Shown here piece after piece: positions 34,910 to 43,452 of a stretch of DNA of 64,000 bases. The stretch spans positions 2,542,001 to 2,606,000 of the forward strand of contig CP170506.1 in the NCBI GenBank assembly GCA_042691655.1, given 5' to 3'. The notes beneath the pieces are model-generated. The model was given only the letters and a program-made list of their open reading frames with translations. It was not told where the DNA came from and ran no database searches. The DNA comes from UBA695 sp042691655. Lineage in GTDB: Bacteria > Verrucomicrobiota > Verrucomicrobiia > Chthoniobacterales > Chthoniobacteraceae. The stretch's first letter is position 1, and each line of letters begins with the position of its first letter. Both the position numbers and the translations under genes were made by a program.

Positions 34910-36298
34910 ATGAAGATTGTAATGATTGGTGGAGGCGCGCATCGCGTTCTTGGTATTTTGCGCAGCGCCCTGGCAATTCCTGGAGTCATGGATGGAGGGG
35001 AGGTGGATCTTTTCGATCTCAACCAAGCCCGCTCGGAAGCCATGGGGCGGATGTTGTTAAAAACACCAGAGCAAAAGCGTTGCGGCTGTAAAATCAAGTG
35101 GAGCGGTACGCTGGAGGAAGCGCTGGTGGGTGCCGACGTGGTTGGAGTCATCATGCCTGCAATGCCTCCGCGCGCCTATTTTGATTCAACCGAGGTCTGC
35201 CATCGCCACGGCTTTATTAGCTCGGACAATATTTCTCCGACCGGGGCATTGTGCGCGGTAAGGATTGCCCCGGTCTTGATGGACATTGCCCGAAAAATGG
35301 AAAGCAAATGTCCCGATGCGTGGTTGATCAATTTTGTAAACCCGACTGCCGTCATGTCTGGGATGATCAACAACCACACTCGCATTCGCACATTGGGTGT
35401 CTGCCAGGGGTTCATGAACCATTTGTGGGATATCCCGCGTCTTTTTGGCAAAGACGAAATAGTGGATTCAATGGATATCCATGCAGCCGGGATCAACCAT
35501 CTTAGCTACATCGTCAAGGGCAACTGGAATCACCAGGACCTGTTCACAGCGCTCCGCGAGACTCTGACCTCGGAATGGAAATTGCCCAACTTGCAACCCT
35601 GGTGGAGCGCTGCCGCCAAGGCAAATATTTGCCGAAATGTCCAAAAGTTATACCGCATTTGGAGAGAGTTGGGAGTCCTCGTCTTCTCGTCCGAGCCCGA
35701 TGGACTGGCTCATCTCATGTATGAGGAAAAAGTAGAGGAGGAGAAGATGGAACACCTCGCCAATGGGTCTGTAGAACAGGAATTGCAGCAGTATTCTAAT
35801 AGGCGCGCCGAGGAAGAGCGCAAATTTCTCTTGTTGCTGAGCAGCGAGCTGGATGAAAAGTTTTGGGCGGAAGGATGGAAGACCAACCCGACTTTCAAAC
35901 GTGCGGATGAGGATATTTTCGTGCAAATTTTCTCAGCCCTCTCCGGCACGCGAGAGGTCAAAATTACCACCAGCCAGTTGAATCACGGAGCGATTAGCGG
36001 CATCAAGGATCGGGAGGTTGTGGAATACACCCATCGGATGTTCAAAGACAAGATTAGCCACGAGGGGCCCTTTGAGATTCCAGAGGTCGTGCAGGGCCTG
36101 AGCAGCGGTTTTGCCGCGCACCAGACTTTGTTGGGAGACGCACTAGCCACGGAAGATCCAGAGGCGCTCGCTCGCGCCTTGGTCGCTTACCCGATGAATC
36201 CCTATTCACGCAGCTCACGTGCAGCTTTCAAAGAGCTTATAGCCGTTAGTAGCGAGGATCTCAGCCCAGCGTATAGGCGGGCAGCGGAATATTTGTAA
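34910..36298 (+). CDS. GH4-family NAD-dependent glycosidase
   Basis: The 462-residue cytoplasmic enzyme starts with the Rossmann motif MKIVMIGGGAHRVLGILRSA. It has the GH4 landmarks SSDNISPTGALCAVR, LINFVNPTAVMSGMI, the metal-ligand Cys in LGVCQGFMNHLWDIP (residues about 164-178) and the ligand His in HAAGINHLSYIVKG (near 200). GH4 enzymes use NAD and a divalent metal to cleave alpha- or beta-glycosides, including galactosides, galacturonides and 6-phosphoglycosides, by an oxidation-elimination mechanism. The specificity cannot be read reliably; no phospho-sugar PTS gene is nearby, which favours an unphosphorylated substrate such as an alpha-galactoside or uronide. Confidence 0.85.
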   Translation: MKIVMIGGGAHRVLGILRSALAIPGVMDGGEVDLFDLNQARSEAMGRMLLKTPEQKRCGCKIKWSGTLEEALVGADVVGVIMPAMPPRAYFDSTEVCHRHGFISSDNISPTGALCAVRIAPVLMDIARKMESKCPDAWLINFVNPTAVMSGMINNHTRIRTLGVCQGFMNHLWDIPRLFGKDEIVDSMDIHAAGINHLSYIVKGNWNHQDLFTALRETLTSEWKLPNLQPWWSAAAKANICRNVQKLYRIWRELGVLVFSSEPDGLAHLMYEEKVEEEKMEHLANGSVEQELQQYSNRRAEEERKFLLLLSSELDEKFWAEGWKTNPTFKRADEDIFVQIFSALSGTREVKITTSQLNHGAISGIKDREVVEYTHRMFKDKISHEGPFEIPEVVQGLSSGFAAHQTLLGDALATEDPEALARALVAYPMNPYSRSSRAAFKELIAVSSEDLSPAYRRAAEYL

Positions 36299-36308
36299 GC
36301 ATTTATCC

Positions 36309-36334
36309 CCGGCGAGGGAATGGCCCCCCGCCGG
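36309..36334 (+). terminator. Possible hairpin after the GH4 gene
   Basis: CCGGCG (36309-36314) and CGCCGG (36329-36334) can pair, with extra GGG/CCC pairing inside. It lies 11 bases after the GH4 stop. No U-tract follows, so an intrinsic terminator is uncertain. Confidence 0.35.
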
Positions 36335-36433
36335 TGCTTTCGGTGCGAAAACACTTCGCTTCACCGGTCTTCGTGATCGCCGCCCACGGAGGTCCACATT
36401 TTGGAGATGAAATGAATATTTTCGTTGATTTCT

Positions 36434-36451
36434 TATTGAGATAGATCAATA
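36434..36451. promoter_or_regulatory. Dyad TATTGA-N6-TCAATA before the repeat protein
   Basis: An 18-bp inverted repeat lies 27 bases upstream of the start at 36478 and contains the word ATAGATCAAT, which also occurs before the fucosidase (about 23795). Likely an operator close to the ribosome-binding region. Confidence 0.35.
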
Positions 36452-36477
36452 CTTCTAGTTCAATATAAAACCCCACT

Positions 36478-39381
36478 ATGAGAGCATCAATTTTTCCCCA
36501 AAACATCTCCTGCCAACTCGCGGTTGTGTTAGCCCTCACCCAGGCCACCATCCAAACCTCCGTGCAAGGCGCCGTAACGACGCTCCAGTTCTCGGATACG
36601 AGCCTAACGCCCAGCTTTAATGCGGCCGGGCATTGGTCGGATTCCTTGGCTCCCTCCGCTGGAACCGACTATCTCGTTGCGGGAGGGCTGGTCCTTCAAA
36701 CTCCCGCGGATTCCAACCCATACACCTTTCTCGGCGATTCCTTGACGCTTGGTGATGGGACAACCAAGGGCACTCTGATGACTCAGGGCCAGAGCAGCAG
36801 CTCCATTTATACGATTAGCAACCTGATTCTGAATAACGGAACCATCAAGATGAATTCCGGCATAGCTACCATAGCTGGAAATATTTCCGTTCTTTCGGGT
36901 GGTGGGACCATTGATCAAGGGCAGGGCAATTGGACGCTCACGATCACCTCTGCCATATCGGGTTCCGGGAACCTGACATTTACAAATAGCTCGGGCACTG
37001 CGGGCACCGGACTGATTATCCTCTCCGGTTCGACTACCTCTACCTATACGGGAGCCACGACCATCCAGGCGGGCACCAAAGTTCGGTCTGCAAACGGCTT
37101 TGGGAACAGTTCGAGCGTGACGCTCTCTGGGAGCGGCGCATATTGGGATTTGGCCACCGGGACGGCGAAGGTCAACAATCTGAGCGGTGTCGCCGGAACC
37201 ACCATCGACGCGAAAATAGCGTCCGGCGGCGCGACGTTGACGGTGAACCAAACGATTAATAGTGTCTTTGCTGGCAATATCATCAACAGCGCGACGGGCG
37301 GGAATTTCCACTTGATCAAAGACGGAGCCGCGACCTTGACCCTGTCGGGAACCAATACCTACAACGGCTCCACAACCATCAAGAATGGCACGTTGAAATT
37401 GGACGCAAGTACCGGTTCGCTCCTTTCTACCACGGACTTGATCATGAAAGGCGGCAATTTCGTTTACGACAATACAAACACCACATCTGGGGCAAAAACC
37501 CAAACCTTAGCTTCAGTGTCGGCATCTGCCGGGAGCAATACCATCCAGTCCATCTTAGGAGGCGCGACGACTGCTGTGCTCACCATTACGGCAGCGCCTG
37601 GGACGCCCTCCAAGGGGGCCACGCGCAACTTCGTCACCACCGGGGGCGTCAATGGTGTCAGCAATAGCATCATTTTGGCAGGCGCGGCACAGGGCTTGAT
37701 CTCATACAGTGATTTCTTCAACGGGACAGATTATGCCTATGTCGACACGGTTGGCGGCTATGTTCGGGCTGCGGCTTATGGAAGCGATGCAACGTTCGTC
37801 AACGCGGGATCCGTTCTGACCAGCGACTCCACCGCTAATTATCAAATCGCCGCATCCGTAAGCACGTCAGGAAGTAGCAATGTCAGTACGCTCAAATTCA
37901 CGGGTACTGGCGCGGTCAATCTCACGCTAGGTTCGGGAACGTTTGTATTGGCCAATGGAGGAATAATTCGCTCGGGCAGTGGATCGACGTTGATCAGTGG
38001 CGGCTCAGTGATTGTTTCGGCAAACGCCTCAACGTCCTTTGTCATCAACGTCGCTTCCGTAAGTGACAGCCTTACAATAGCGACACAACTTGGCAACGCG
38101 GGCAACGCTTTGATTAAAACGGGAGATGGAACGTTATTCTTCACTGCCGCTGCCAATAATTACAACGGGCAAACTTATATCAATGGCGGCTTTATCAGCA
38201 CCAGTAAGAACAACATCGGGAATGCCGCTGGGGCTCAGATCATTAACATTAATAACGGCGGCATTCAGGCAACGGGCACCTTTTCGCTAGATCATGCCGT
38301 AGTTATCACGAACAGCGCTACCTTCGATGTGACGGATTCGAATATTCTGACGAATTCGAAGGTGGTGAGCGGCTCGGGAAGTCTCACAAAAATCGGCACT
38401 GGCACCCAGATCCTGTCCGCTACAAACACCTATACCGGGGCAACCACCGTCTCCGCGGGCGAACTTGATGTCAACGGTTCATTGGTGGCGGACAGCACAG
38501 TGAGCGTGGGCAGCGGGGCGAGCATCGGCGGATCAGGCAACGTGTATGGCGCGGTGAATGTAGCGAATGGCGCCATCAAAGGCAACGGCTTGACGATGGC
38601 CTCGGTATCCTTCACTGGGACGAGCACATTGGCCGGAACGAGCACCGCCACCAGTGGGTACACCATTGCGTCGGGCACCACCAATGTTACCGGCACGACT
38701 TCCAGTAGTGTGAATGTGAGCAGCGGTTTACTGAAAGGCACGGGCCAGGTTGGAAATGTTTCCGTAAGTGGCACTATTGGCGGAACACTGACGACGGGAA
38801 CACTGAGCGGCTCGGGTGTGGTTTCGCCCGGCAACAGCCCTGGCATCTTGACCGTAGCCTCACTCGCCAGCGGCAACACACTCTCGTTTGCGTTTGAGTT
38901 GTCGACGGCCACCCCGACTTACTCGAGCAGCATTGCCAGCGGCAACGACATCTTGCACGTTACCAACAGCAGCTCCGGCTTGAGCCTTTCCAGCGGCAAT
39001 TCGATCAGCATTTACTTCTCCTCTCTTTCGAACATGGGGGTTCTCACTGGCACGTACGAAGGCACTTTTTACCTGGAAGGGTTGTCGGGCTCCAGCTTGC
39101 TCACTGCATTCAATTCTGCCAATACCACTTACTATGTTGTGGACACTGATGGAGACACTATTGGGGATGTCGTCTTCAGCGGCACGTATTACACCACCAT
39201 TAGCAAGAATCTCGTGACGGTTTCATACCTTGATAAGACTTCCAGCGATTTCGGAACCGGTACGGCGGCCAGCACGCTGGAATTTACGGTGGTTCCCGAA
39301 CCGAACACTTGGGCGATATTGGTAAGTGGTTTTGGGTTACTCGCCTTCGGCCAGAAGCTGCGTAGGTGCCGCAACGCCTAA
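36478..39381 (+). CDS. Autotransporter-associated beta-strand repeat protein with PEP-CTERM anchor
   Basis: The 967-residue exported protein has an N-terminal signal region (to about residue 32) and then a long Thr/Ser/Gly/Asn-rich beta-helix. It contains repeats of the autotransporter-associated strand type (TLSGTNTYNGSTTIKNGTLK near 300, then ATNTYTGATTVSAGELDVNG near 645). The passenger-end motif SGSGVVSPGNSPGILTVASL lies near 785. The C-terminus is a PEP-CTERM-type sorting signal: VVPEPNTWAILVSGFGLLAF followed by GQKLRRCR, that is PEP motif, transmembrane helix and basic cluster. It is probably exported and processed by an exosortase; none is in this window. A role as surface or matrix adhesin or glycan-binding protein is inference. 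Confidence 0.85.
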   Translation: MRASIFPQNISCQLAVVLALTQATIQTSVQGAVTTLQFSDTSLTPSFNAAGHWSDSLAPSAGTDYLVAGGLVLQTPADSNPYTFLGDSLTLGDGTTKGTLMTQGQSSSSIYTISNLILNNGTIKMNSGIATIAGNISVLSGGGTIDQGQGNWTLTITSAISGSGNLTFTNSSGTAGTGLIILSGSTTSTYTGATTIQAGTKVRSANGFGNSSSVTLSGSGAYWDLATGTAKVNNLSGVAGTTIDAKIASGGATLTVNQTINSVFAGNIINSATGGNFHLIKDGAATLTLSGTNTYNGSTTIKNGTLKLDASTGSLLSTTDLIMKGGNFVYDNTNTTSGAKTQTLASVSASAGSNTIQSILGGATTAVLTITAAPGTPSKGATRNFVTTGGVNGVSNSIILAGAAQGLISYSDFFNGTDYAYVDTVGGYVRAAAYGSDATFVNAGSVLTSDSTANYQIAASVSTSGSSNVSTLKFTGTGAVNLTLGSGTFVLANGGIIRSGSGSTLISGGSVIVSANASTSFVINVASVSDSLTIATQLGNAGNALIKTGDGTLFFTAAANNYNGQTYINGGFISTSKNNIGNAAGAQIININNGGIQATGTFSLDHAVVITNSATFDVTDSNILTNSKVVSGSGSLTKIGTGTQILSATNTYTGATTVSAGELDVNGSLVADSTVSVGSGASIGGSGNVYGAVNVANGAIKGNGLTMASVSFTGTSTLAGTSTATSGYTIASGTTNVTGTTSSSVNVSSGLLKGTGQVGNVSVSGTIGGTLTTGTLSGSGVVSPGNSPGILTVASLASGNTLSFAFELSTATPTYSSSIASGNDILHVTNSSSGLSLSSGNSISIYFSSLSNMGVLTGTYEGTFYLEGLSGSSLLTAFNSANTTYYVVDTDGDTIGDVVFSGTYYTTISKNLVTVSYLDKTSSDFGTGTAASTLEFTVVPEPNTWAILVSGFGLLAFGQKLRRCRNA

Positions 39382-39762
39382 CAGGCTGCTGCAAACTGTC
39401 CCTACCCATGGAGGATTCGGAATTCGTCTCGAAACTCCCCGAGAATTTTCAGCACGTCCATTACAGCCACTGCAACTAGTTAACTGGATTGCTTTACGCT
39501 CACGCTCGAATTGATTGAAGCGCAGAGGGATGGAGTCTGTTGTCCATTTGCCTATGAGCACGCTTTCCGGGTGTTGGATTTGCGGTAGCGTTGCGTGCGC
39601 TAGTGCACGTAGTTGCTTAGCGGCTACGCTGATCAAACGAAATTTTTTTGCCGCGGGTCGTTTTAAAGCAACAGGTAGTAGTCTCCGGTGCGAATGATCA
39701 AGTGGCCAAGGGCCTAAACTACCCGTGGCCATACATCTCAAATATTACCTACTTCAGACGAA
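39382..39762. other. Intergenic stretch before the phage-like segment
   Basis: No convincing gene is present. A 134-codon minus-strand frame (39337-39741) overlaps the end of the repeat protein and has no domain I know. This is a likely boundary between the CAZyme region and the mobile region. Confidence 0.4.
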
Positions 39763-40065
39763 ATGAATGAGCCAAGAATTTCAACGAACGAACCCAGAAA
39801 AGATTTGCAAAATAATCCAACGGGTGGCGCCACGATATCGGAAGATCCCCGGTTCAAGATGTTCAACCTAACCGAACTGTCCATCAAGATGGGGGTTCCC
39901 CGAAAATACGTCACAGTCCTCAAAAAAGACGGGGCTCCTTTTGCACACGGGAGAACGCGCCCGAAATGGATCAAAAAATGGACCAAGGGTCATATCCACG
40001 ACGAATTCATGCAAAAACCCGTCGATCCGGAGCCACCGGACGACAATAAGAAAAGCGCGGCATAA
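39763..40065 (+). CDS. Small putative DNA-binding protein
   Basis: The 100-residue protein has an acidic/polar N-terminus and a helix-turn-helix-like stretch, FNLTELSIKMGVPRKYVTVL followed by KKDGAPFAHGRTRPKWI (residues about 36-72), resembling the MerR/excisionase-like DNA-binding domains of phage and plasmid proteins. The C-terminus is charged. A strong intrinsic terminator follows at once (40089-40117). The next gene is a phage-type ATPase. I see no closer functional assignment; excisionase or small regulator is the best guess. Confidence 0.5.
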   Translation: MNEPRISTNEPRKDLQNNPTGGATISEDPRFKMFNLTELSIKMGVPRKYVTVLKKDGAPFAHGRTRPKWIKKWTKGHIHDEFMQKPVDPEPPDDNKKSAA

Positions 40066-40088
40066 CTAAACTTAGGCTAAGAAAAGAA

Positions 40089-40117
40089 GGCGACGGCTAA
40101 AAACCGTCGCCTTTTTT
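40089..40117 (+). terminator. Intrinsic terminator
   Basis: A perfect 8-bp stem GGCGACGG/CCGTCGCC with a 7-base loop is followed by six T. It lies 24 bases after the stop of the small gene. Confidence 0.85.
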
Positions 40118-40151
40118 GTGTTTTTGGAACTTGTCAAATTTTTCTTCAGCG

Positions 40152-40222
40152 CAAATCCCCGCAAATCCGACCAACCGGCCGCCTCGACAGATCAAATCCG
40201 CGCAAATCGGCGCAAATCCGCC
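40152..40222. repeat. Iteron-like CAAATCC repeats in 10-bp phase
   Basis: The word CAAATC(C) recurs at 40152, 40162, 40193, 40203 and 40213, most with GC in front. Steps of 10 bases within the two groups put all copies on nearly the same face of the helix. This looks like iterons or a phased protein-binding array in the 318-base gap between the small DNA-binding protein and the phage ATPase. The remainder of the gap (to 40383) has nothing else I recognise. Confidence 0.5.
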
Positions 40223-40383
40223 CAAGGCGAAAACTTGGCGCCGAGAGCATGTGCTTATGTCCCGCCAAGCACGCCGCTGAAGGTTCGGGGGGGACATTCA
40301 CCCGAGTTGACACGCGGTGCGCCATGTAACCCCACGAGCGCAAGATGCGCCATGGGGAACCCACACAACGTTCCAACTCATCC

Positions 40384-41277
40384 ATGAAGCACACACTTGC
40401 CCTGCAAACGGGGCGTATTCAGAGACCACAAAAAGCGGTCATCTACGGTCCCGAAGGGATTGGCAAATCAACCCTTGCATCCCAATTCCCGTCGCCGGTA
40501 TTCCTCGACACTGAGGGCGGCTCGCACCACCTGGATATCACCCGCCTCCCCGCGCCGAAGTCGTGGGAGGAGGTGACCTCTGCGATCACCGCGCTCGGCT
40601 CTGAAGCCCACGATTTCCATACATTCGTCATTGATACGGCGGATTGGCTCGAAAAGCTCTTAATCGAGCACATCTGTCAGCGCAGCAACAAGACTAGCAT
40701 CGAGGATTTTGGCTATGGGAAGGGCTATACGCTGCTTGCAGAAGAGTTCACGAAGTTACTGGCCTCCCTCGATCCGCTCCTTGCCCGCGGAATGCACGTC
40801 CTGCTCCTGGCCCATTGCCGGATCGTCAAGTTCGAGCAACCCGAAGCCGCCGGGGCTTATGACCGCTACGAGTTGAAACTCACCAAGCAAGTCGCGCCGC
40901 TGGTCAAGGAGTGGTGCGATATGCAGCTTTTTGCCAACTATTTCACTCGTGTTGCGGAAAGCGACAGCGGTAAGAAACGCGGCGTTGGCGGGCGCGAGCG
41001 TGTTCTGTACACCTGCCACACGGCGGCTTGGGATGCGAAGAACCGGCACGGGTTTGAGGAAAAACTGCCTTTTGCGTTCGCTTCGATTGCCGCCTCGTTC
41101 GGCTGCGAATCGAAAGCGCCTTCGGCTCCGAAGCAGGAGCAAACCTCCCCATGCACAACTCTCTTCGAAATTGATTCTCTGTTTTTTTCTCCGTTTTCTC
41201 TTGTTTTTGAACCACTTATACGACTCGAATCCTTTGTGGTTTGGCTTTCCTCCTTACGGAAAGTTGCTCTCGGTTAA
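40384..41277 (+). CDS. Phage Sak4-like AAA ATPase (AAA_24), 3' end replaced by repeat DNA
   Basis: From ATG 40384 the protein has 297 residues. The Walker A motif VIYGPEGIGKSTLASQ is at residues about 20-35, TFVIDTADWLEKLL (Walker B-like) near 80, and HVLLLAHCRIVKFEQP (sensor-like) near 145. This is the phage nucleotide-binding/Sak4 type, single-strand-annealing recombination ATPases. Conserved sequence ends with LPFAFASIAASFG near residue 240. From about 41144 the DNA is repeat copy 2, so the last 40 or so residues (CTTLFEIDSLFFSPFSLVF and on) are read from the insertion and are not native. Family members are about 220-260 residues, so most of the enzyme core is kept; activity is uncertain. 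Confidence 0.7.
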   Translation: MKHTLALQTGRIQRPQKAVIYGPEGIGKSTLASQFPSPVFLDTEGGSHHLDITRLPAPKSWEEVTSAITALGSEAHDFHTFVIDTADWLEKLLIEHICQRSNKTSIEDFGYGKGYTLLAEEFTKLLASLDPLLARGMHVLLLAHCRIVKFEQPEAAGAYDRYELKLTKQVAPLVKEWCDMQLFANYFTRVAESDSGKKRGVGGRERVLYTCHTAAWDAKNRHGFEEKLPFAFASIAASFGCESKAPSAPKQEQTSPCTTLFEIDSLFFSPFSLVFEPLIRLESFVVWLSSLRKVALG

Positions 41278-41607
41278 CAGCATCCGGATTCTCTAGTTCG
41301 AATCGCCGATATGGGTGGCCATTCTGACGATTTACGAAACGGGCTGTTCTCGGCTAACAAGTCTCTCTCGCCTTGGTGGTAGCAGTGCCGCCCAGATCGT
41401 TGGTTGCCCCTCCGAACGGGCCATTGCGTGTGACCGAGCCTCACTTTTTCTCCCGTCCTTTCAACCCCGGCTGATCGGTGCCATTTCTGCCCTATGCAAA
41501 AACCTTGCTCCACCCCAGAGTCGCCTCTATAAAGTCCTTTTTTCGACGGCTTAGATTTTCATATCGAAAAACCGCCTGTTTGACCACCTTCTTTAAGCAC
41601 TTTTTCG
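41144..41607 (+). repeat. Repeat element, copy 2: leader of the integrase-type IS
   Basis: The left end CCTCCCCATGCACAAC is shared with copies 1 and 3. Common words are CGAATCCT, CGGTTAACAG, GTTCGAATC, GCAAAAACCTTGC and, near the end, ATCGAAAAACCGCC. This is the most complete copy: it runs straight into the transposase start at 41608. The leader of about 460 bases has no gene. Confidence 0.65.
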
Positions 41608-42055
41608 ATGTCCAGAGTCCGTCAAAATCCGCTCCTTGCTTTTCTTCTCCACATGACCCAGTTGGTTCTCCTGCGCGAGATCTCTTATCTTAAAGCAGAG
41701 AATCAAATTCTCCGATCCCGGCTGCCAAAGCAGATTCAGACTACGCCCGCCGAACGTTCGCTTTTGGTTCGCTTGGGAGCGCCTTTGGGCAACGCGATCC
41801 AGGAGTTGCTCTCGGCCGTCAGTTATAAGACGTTTCTGCGATGGGTGCGCGAGGAAAAGTCAGGGAAGACAAGGATGCAAAAACCCCGGCATCCGGGGCG
41901 GCCGCCGGTTGCGGAAGACATAAAAGCAATCATCCTGCGGTTGGCCAAAGAAACCGGTTGGGGATACGCCCGAATCCAGGGCGAACTCAAAAAACTCGGG
42001 ATTACCGTGGCCACCAACACGATCAAGAAGATCCTGATCCAGAACGGCTTCCACC
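41608..42055 (+). pseudogene. Integrase-type transposase, N-terminal part only
   Basis: The frame reads MSRVRQNPLLAFLLHMTQLV, REISYLKAENQILRSRLPKQ, PGRPPVAEDIKAIILRLAKE, TGWGYARIQGELKKLG and NTIKKILIQNGFH. This is the helix-turn-helix half of integrase-core (DDE, rve-type) transposases. The catalytic half is absent, since the IS3 element begins at 42056. The frame runs a few codons into that IS and stops at 42090. The missing half is not found on the other side of the IS cluster, so a deletion accompanied or followed the insertion. Confidence 0.78.
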
Positions 42056-42084
42056 TGGCGTGCCCCCATTCTTTGAACCACTCG

Positions 42085-43005
42085 TTATGAGAGATTTGTA
42101 AGGGATATCGGGTTAAAGACGCTGGCTTGCGGAGCGCAGGCCGCTTCGACGGAGTCGAAAGGCCGGAGCGGAGCAAGGCAGCGTGCGGCGAACTCCTCCG
42201 GGGTCAGATTTCCCAGCGAGGAGTGCGGGCGTTGTTGATTGTATTTCTGGCGGTATTCCTTGCCGAGCACTTTCGCTTCCAGTGTGCTCGCAAAGAGTTC
42301 CACGTTGAGGAACTCGTCCCGGAAGCGGCTGTTGAAGCTCTCGCTGTAGGCGTTCTGCCATGGCGCTCCCGGTTCGATGTAGAGGGCGCCGATATCGGTG
42401 CCGTGTAGCCACTCCTTGACGGCCTCGGCGACGAACTCCGGCCCGTTGTCCGAGCGGATAAACTTTGGAGCCCCCCTCTCGGCGACAAGCCGCTGGAGCG
42501 TTCGCACCACGTCCCGGGCCGTCATGGTCCGCTCGACTTCCAGCGAAAGGCATTCGTGGCTGTATTCGTCCAAGACCGGCAGCCATTTGAGCCGCGCGCC
42601 CGTTTCGGTTTGGTCGAATACGAAGTCGTAGCTCCAGACTTGGTTGATCCGCTCGGCCCGCCGCCGCTGGGTGCCGTTGGCTGATTCACCTATGCGCCTC
42701 TTTTTGCGGGCCTTGGCGGGAACTTTGAGCCCTTCCTTTTTCCAAAGCCGGTGGACGCGCTTGCGGTTCACCCGCCAGCCTTCGCGCCGCAGGTAGCAGG
42801 TTACCGTCCGGTAGCCCGCCCGCGGTTCGCGCTCGGCGATGCGCCGCATGGCTCGCGTCAATCTGGCGTCCACGTCGGGCCGCCGCATTTGGTAACGCTG
42901 GGTGCTGCGCGGCTGATCCAGACTCGAACAGGCCCGGCGTTGGCTTGTGCACAGGGTTTCCTGCACGTGCGTCACCGCCTCGCGTTTGCGCGCCGGGCCT
43001 ACCAT
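42085..43005 (-). CDS. IS3-family transposase OrfB (DDE integrase core)
   Basis: The 306-residue protein has the HTH_21/rve layout. RMRRIAEREPRAGYRTV-like N-terminal helices are followed by NQVWSYDFVFDQTETGARL with the first catalytic Asp, KFIRSDNGPEFVAEAVKEWL with the second Asp, and YSESFNSRFRDEFLNVELF with the catalytic Glu, then RPHSSLGNLTPEEFA. All three catalytic residues are present, so it may be active. It overlaps the end of orfA by 7 bases; a GGGAAAATGG run at the junction suits the -1 frameshift that normally makes the OrfAB fusion. Confidence 0.9.
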   Translation of the reverse strand: MVGPARKREAVTHVQETLCTSQRRACSSLDQPRSTQRYQMRRPDVDARLTRAMRRIAEREPRAGYRTVTCYLRREGWRVNRKRVHRLWKKEGLKVPAKARKKRRIGESANGTQRRRAERINQVWSYDFVFDQTETGARLKWLPVLDEYSHECLSLEVERTMTARDVVRTLQRLVAERGAPKFIRSDNGPEFVAEAVKEWLHGTDIGALYIEPGAPWQNAYSESFNSRFRDEFLNVELFASTLEAKVLGKEYRQKYNQQRPHSSLGNLTPEEFAARCLAPLRPFDSVEAACAPQASVFNPISLTNLS

Positions 43006-43277
43006 TTTCCCTCCGCGATTTCTTTTAAGATCGCCTTGTCCAGCGTCAGGTCGGCCACGGCCCTTTTCAACCGCGCGTTTTCCTTTTCCAGTTCCTTGAG
43101 CCGCTTGAGTGCGTCTTTTTTCATCCCTCCATACTCGCTTTTCCAGCGGTGGTAGGTCGCCAGGCTCACCTCAATGGCTCGGCTGGCTTCTTCCACGCTC
43201 TTGCCCGTGGCTACCAAGCTTTCGGCCTCGCGCAGTTTTTTGATGATCTCTTCCGGTGTGTATCGTTTTCTTTTCAT
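42999..43277 (-). CDS. IS3-family transposase OrfA (helix-turn-helix)
   Basis: The 92-residue protein has RYTPEEIIKKLREAESLVA, then KSVEEASRAIEVSLATYHRW as the DNA-binding helix-turn-helix, and a leucine-zipper-like coiled coil (LKRLKELEKENARLKRAVAD) typical of IS3/IS407-group OrfA. It binds the IS ends and forms the N-terminus of the OrfAB transposase by frameshifting. Confidence 0.9.
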   Translation of the reverse strand: MKRKRYTPEEIIKKLREAESLVATGKSVEEASRAIEVSLATYHRWKSEYGGMKKDALKRLKELEKENARLKRAVADLTLDKAILKEIAEGKW

Positions 43278-43410
43278 GAGAGTTGCGGCGGCGCTTCCGC
43301 GCCTCCTTCTCTCATAACTCTTGGATCAACTTTTGGGGAGCACTCCAGACGAACGTAAGCGTCACGCGAAGCGCCACTTGACGGGCGTCGGCTCGTAACG
43401 GGTCATAAGG

Positions 43411-43450
43411 CTCATAGATCTCGTAGGTAAAGCGATACGAGATCTATGAG
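43411..43450. terminator. 15-bp perfect stem beyond tnpC
   Basis: CTCATAGATCTCGTA (43411-43425) pairs exactly with 43436-43450 across a 10-base loop, two bases after the tnpC stop codon. It could act as a transcription barrier at the end of the IS66 operon; no clear U-run follows. Confidence 0.5.
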
Positions 43451-43452
43451 GT

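Larger units (their letters stand above)
42056..43347 (-). mobile_element. IS3-family insertion sequence, 1292 bp
   Basis: Imperfect terminal inverted repeats of about 39 bp bound the element: TGGCGTGCCCCCATTC... at 42056 and the complement TGGAGTGCTCCCCAAA... ending at 43347, both continuing to GTTATGAGAGA. Two overlapping minus-strand frames, orfA and orfB, lie inside. Ends start with TG as expected. The flanking bases (CACC and GACG) do not form a direct repeat, so one flank has been rearranged. Confidence 0.8.

Noticed and set aside
36604..38912. Minus-strand frames of 85-299 codons opposite the first beta-strand repeat gene
   Set aside because: Same reason: antisense shadows of a repetitive gene.
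39337..39741. 134-codon minus-strand frame after the repeat protein
   Set aside because: It overlaps the 3' end of a sure gene, has no known domain and has an unusual composition.
40152..40222. CRISPR array
   Set aside because: The repeats are only 7-10 bases and arranged in 10-bp phase without spacers of uniform length; no cas gene is present.
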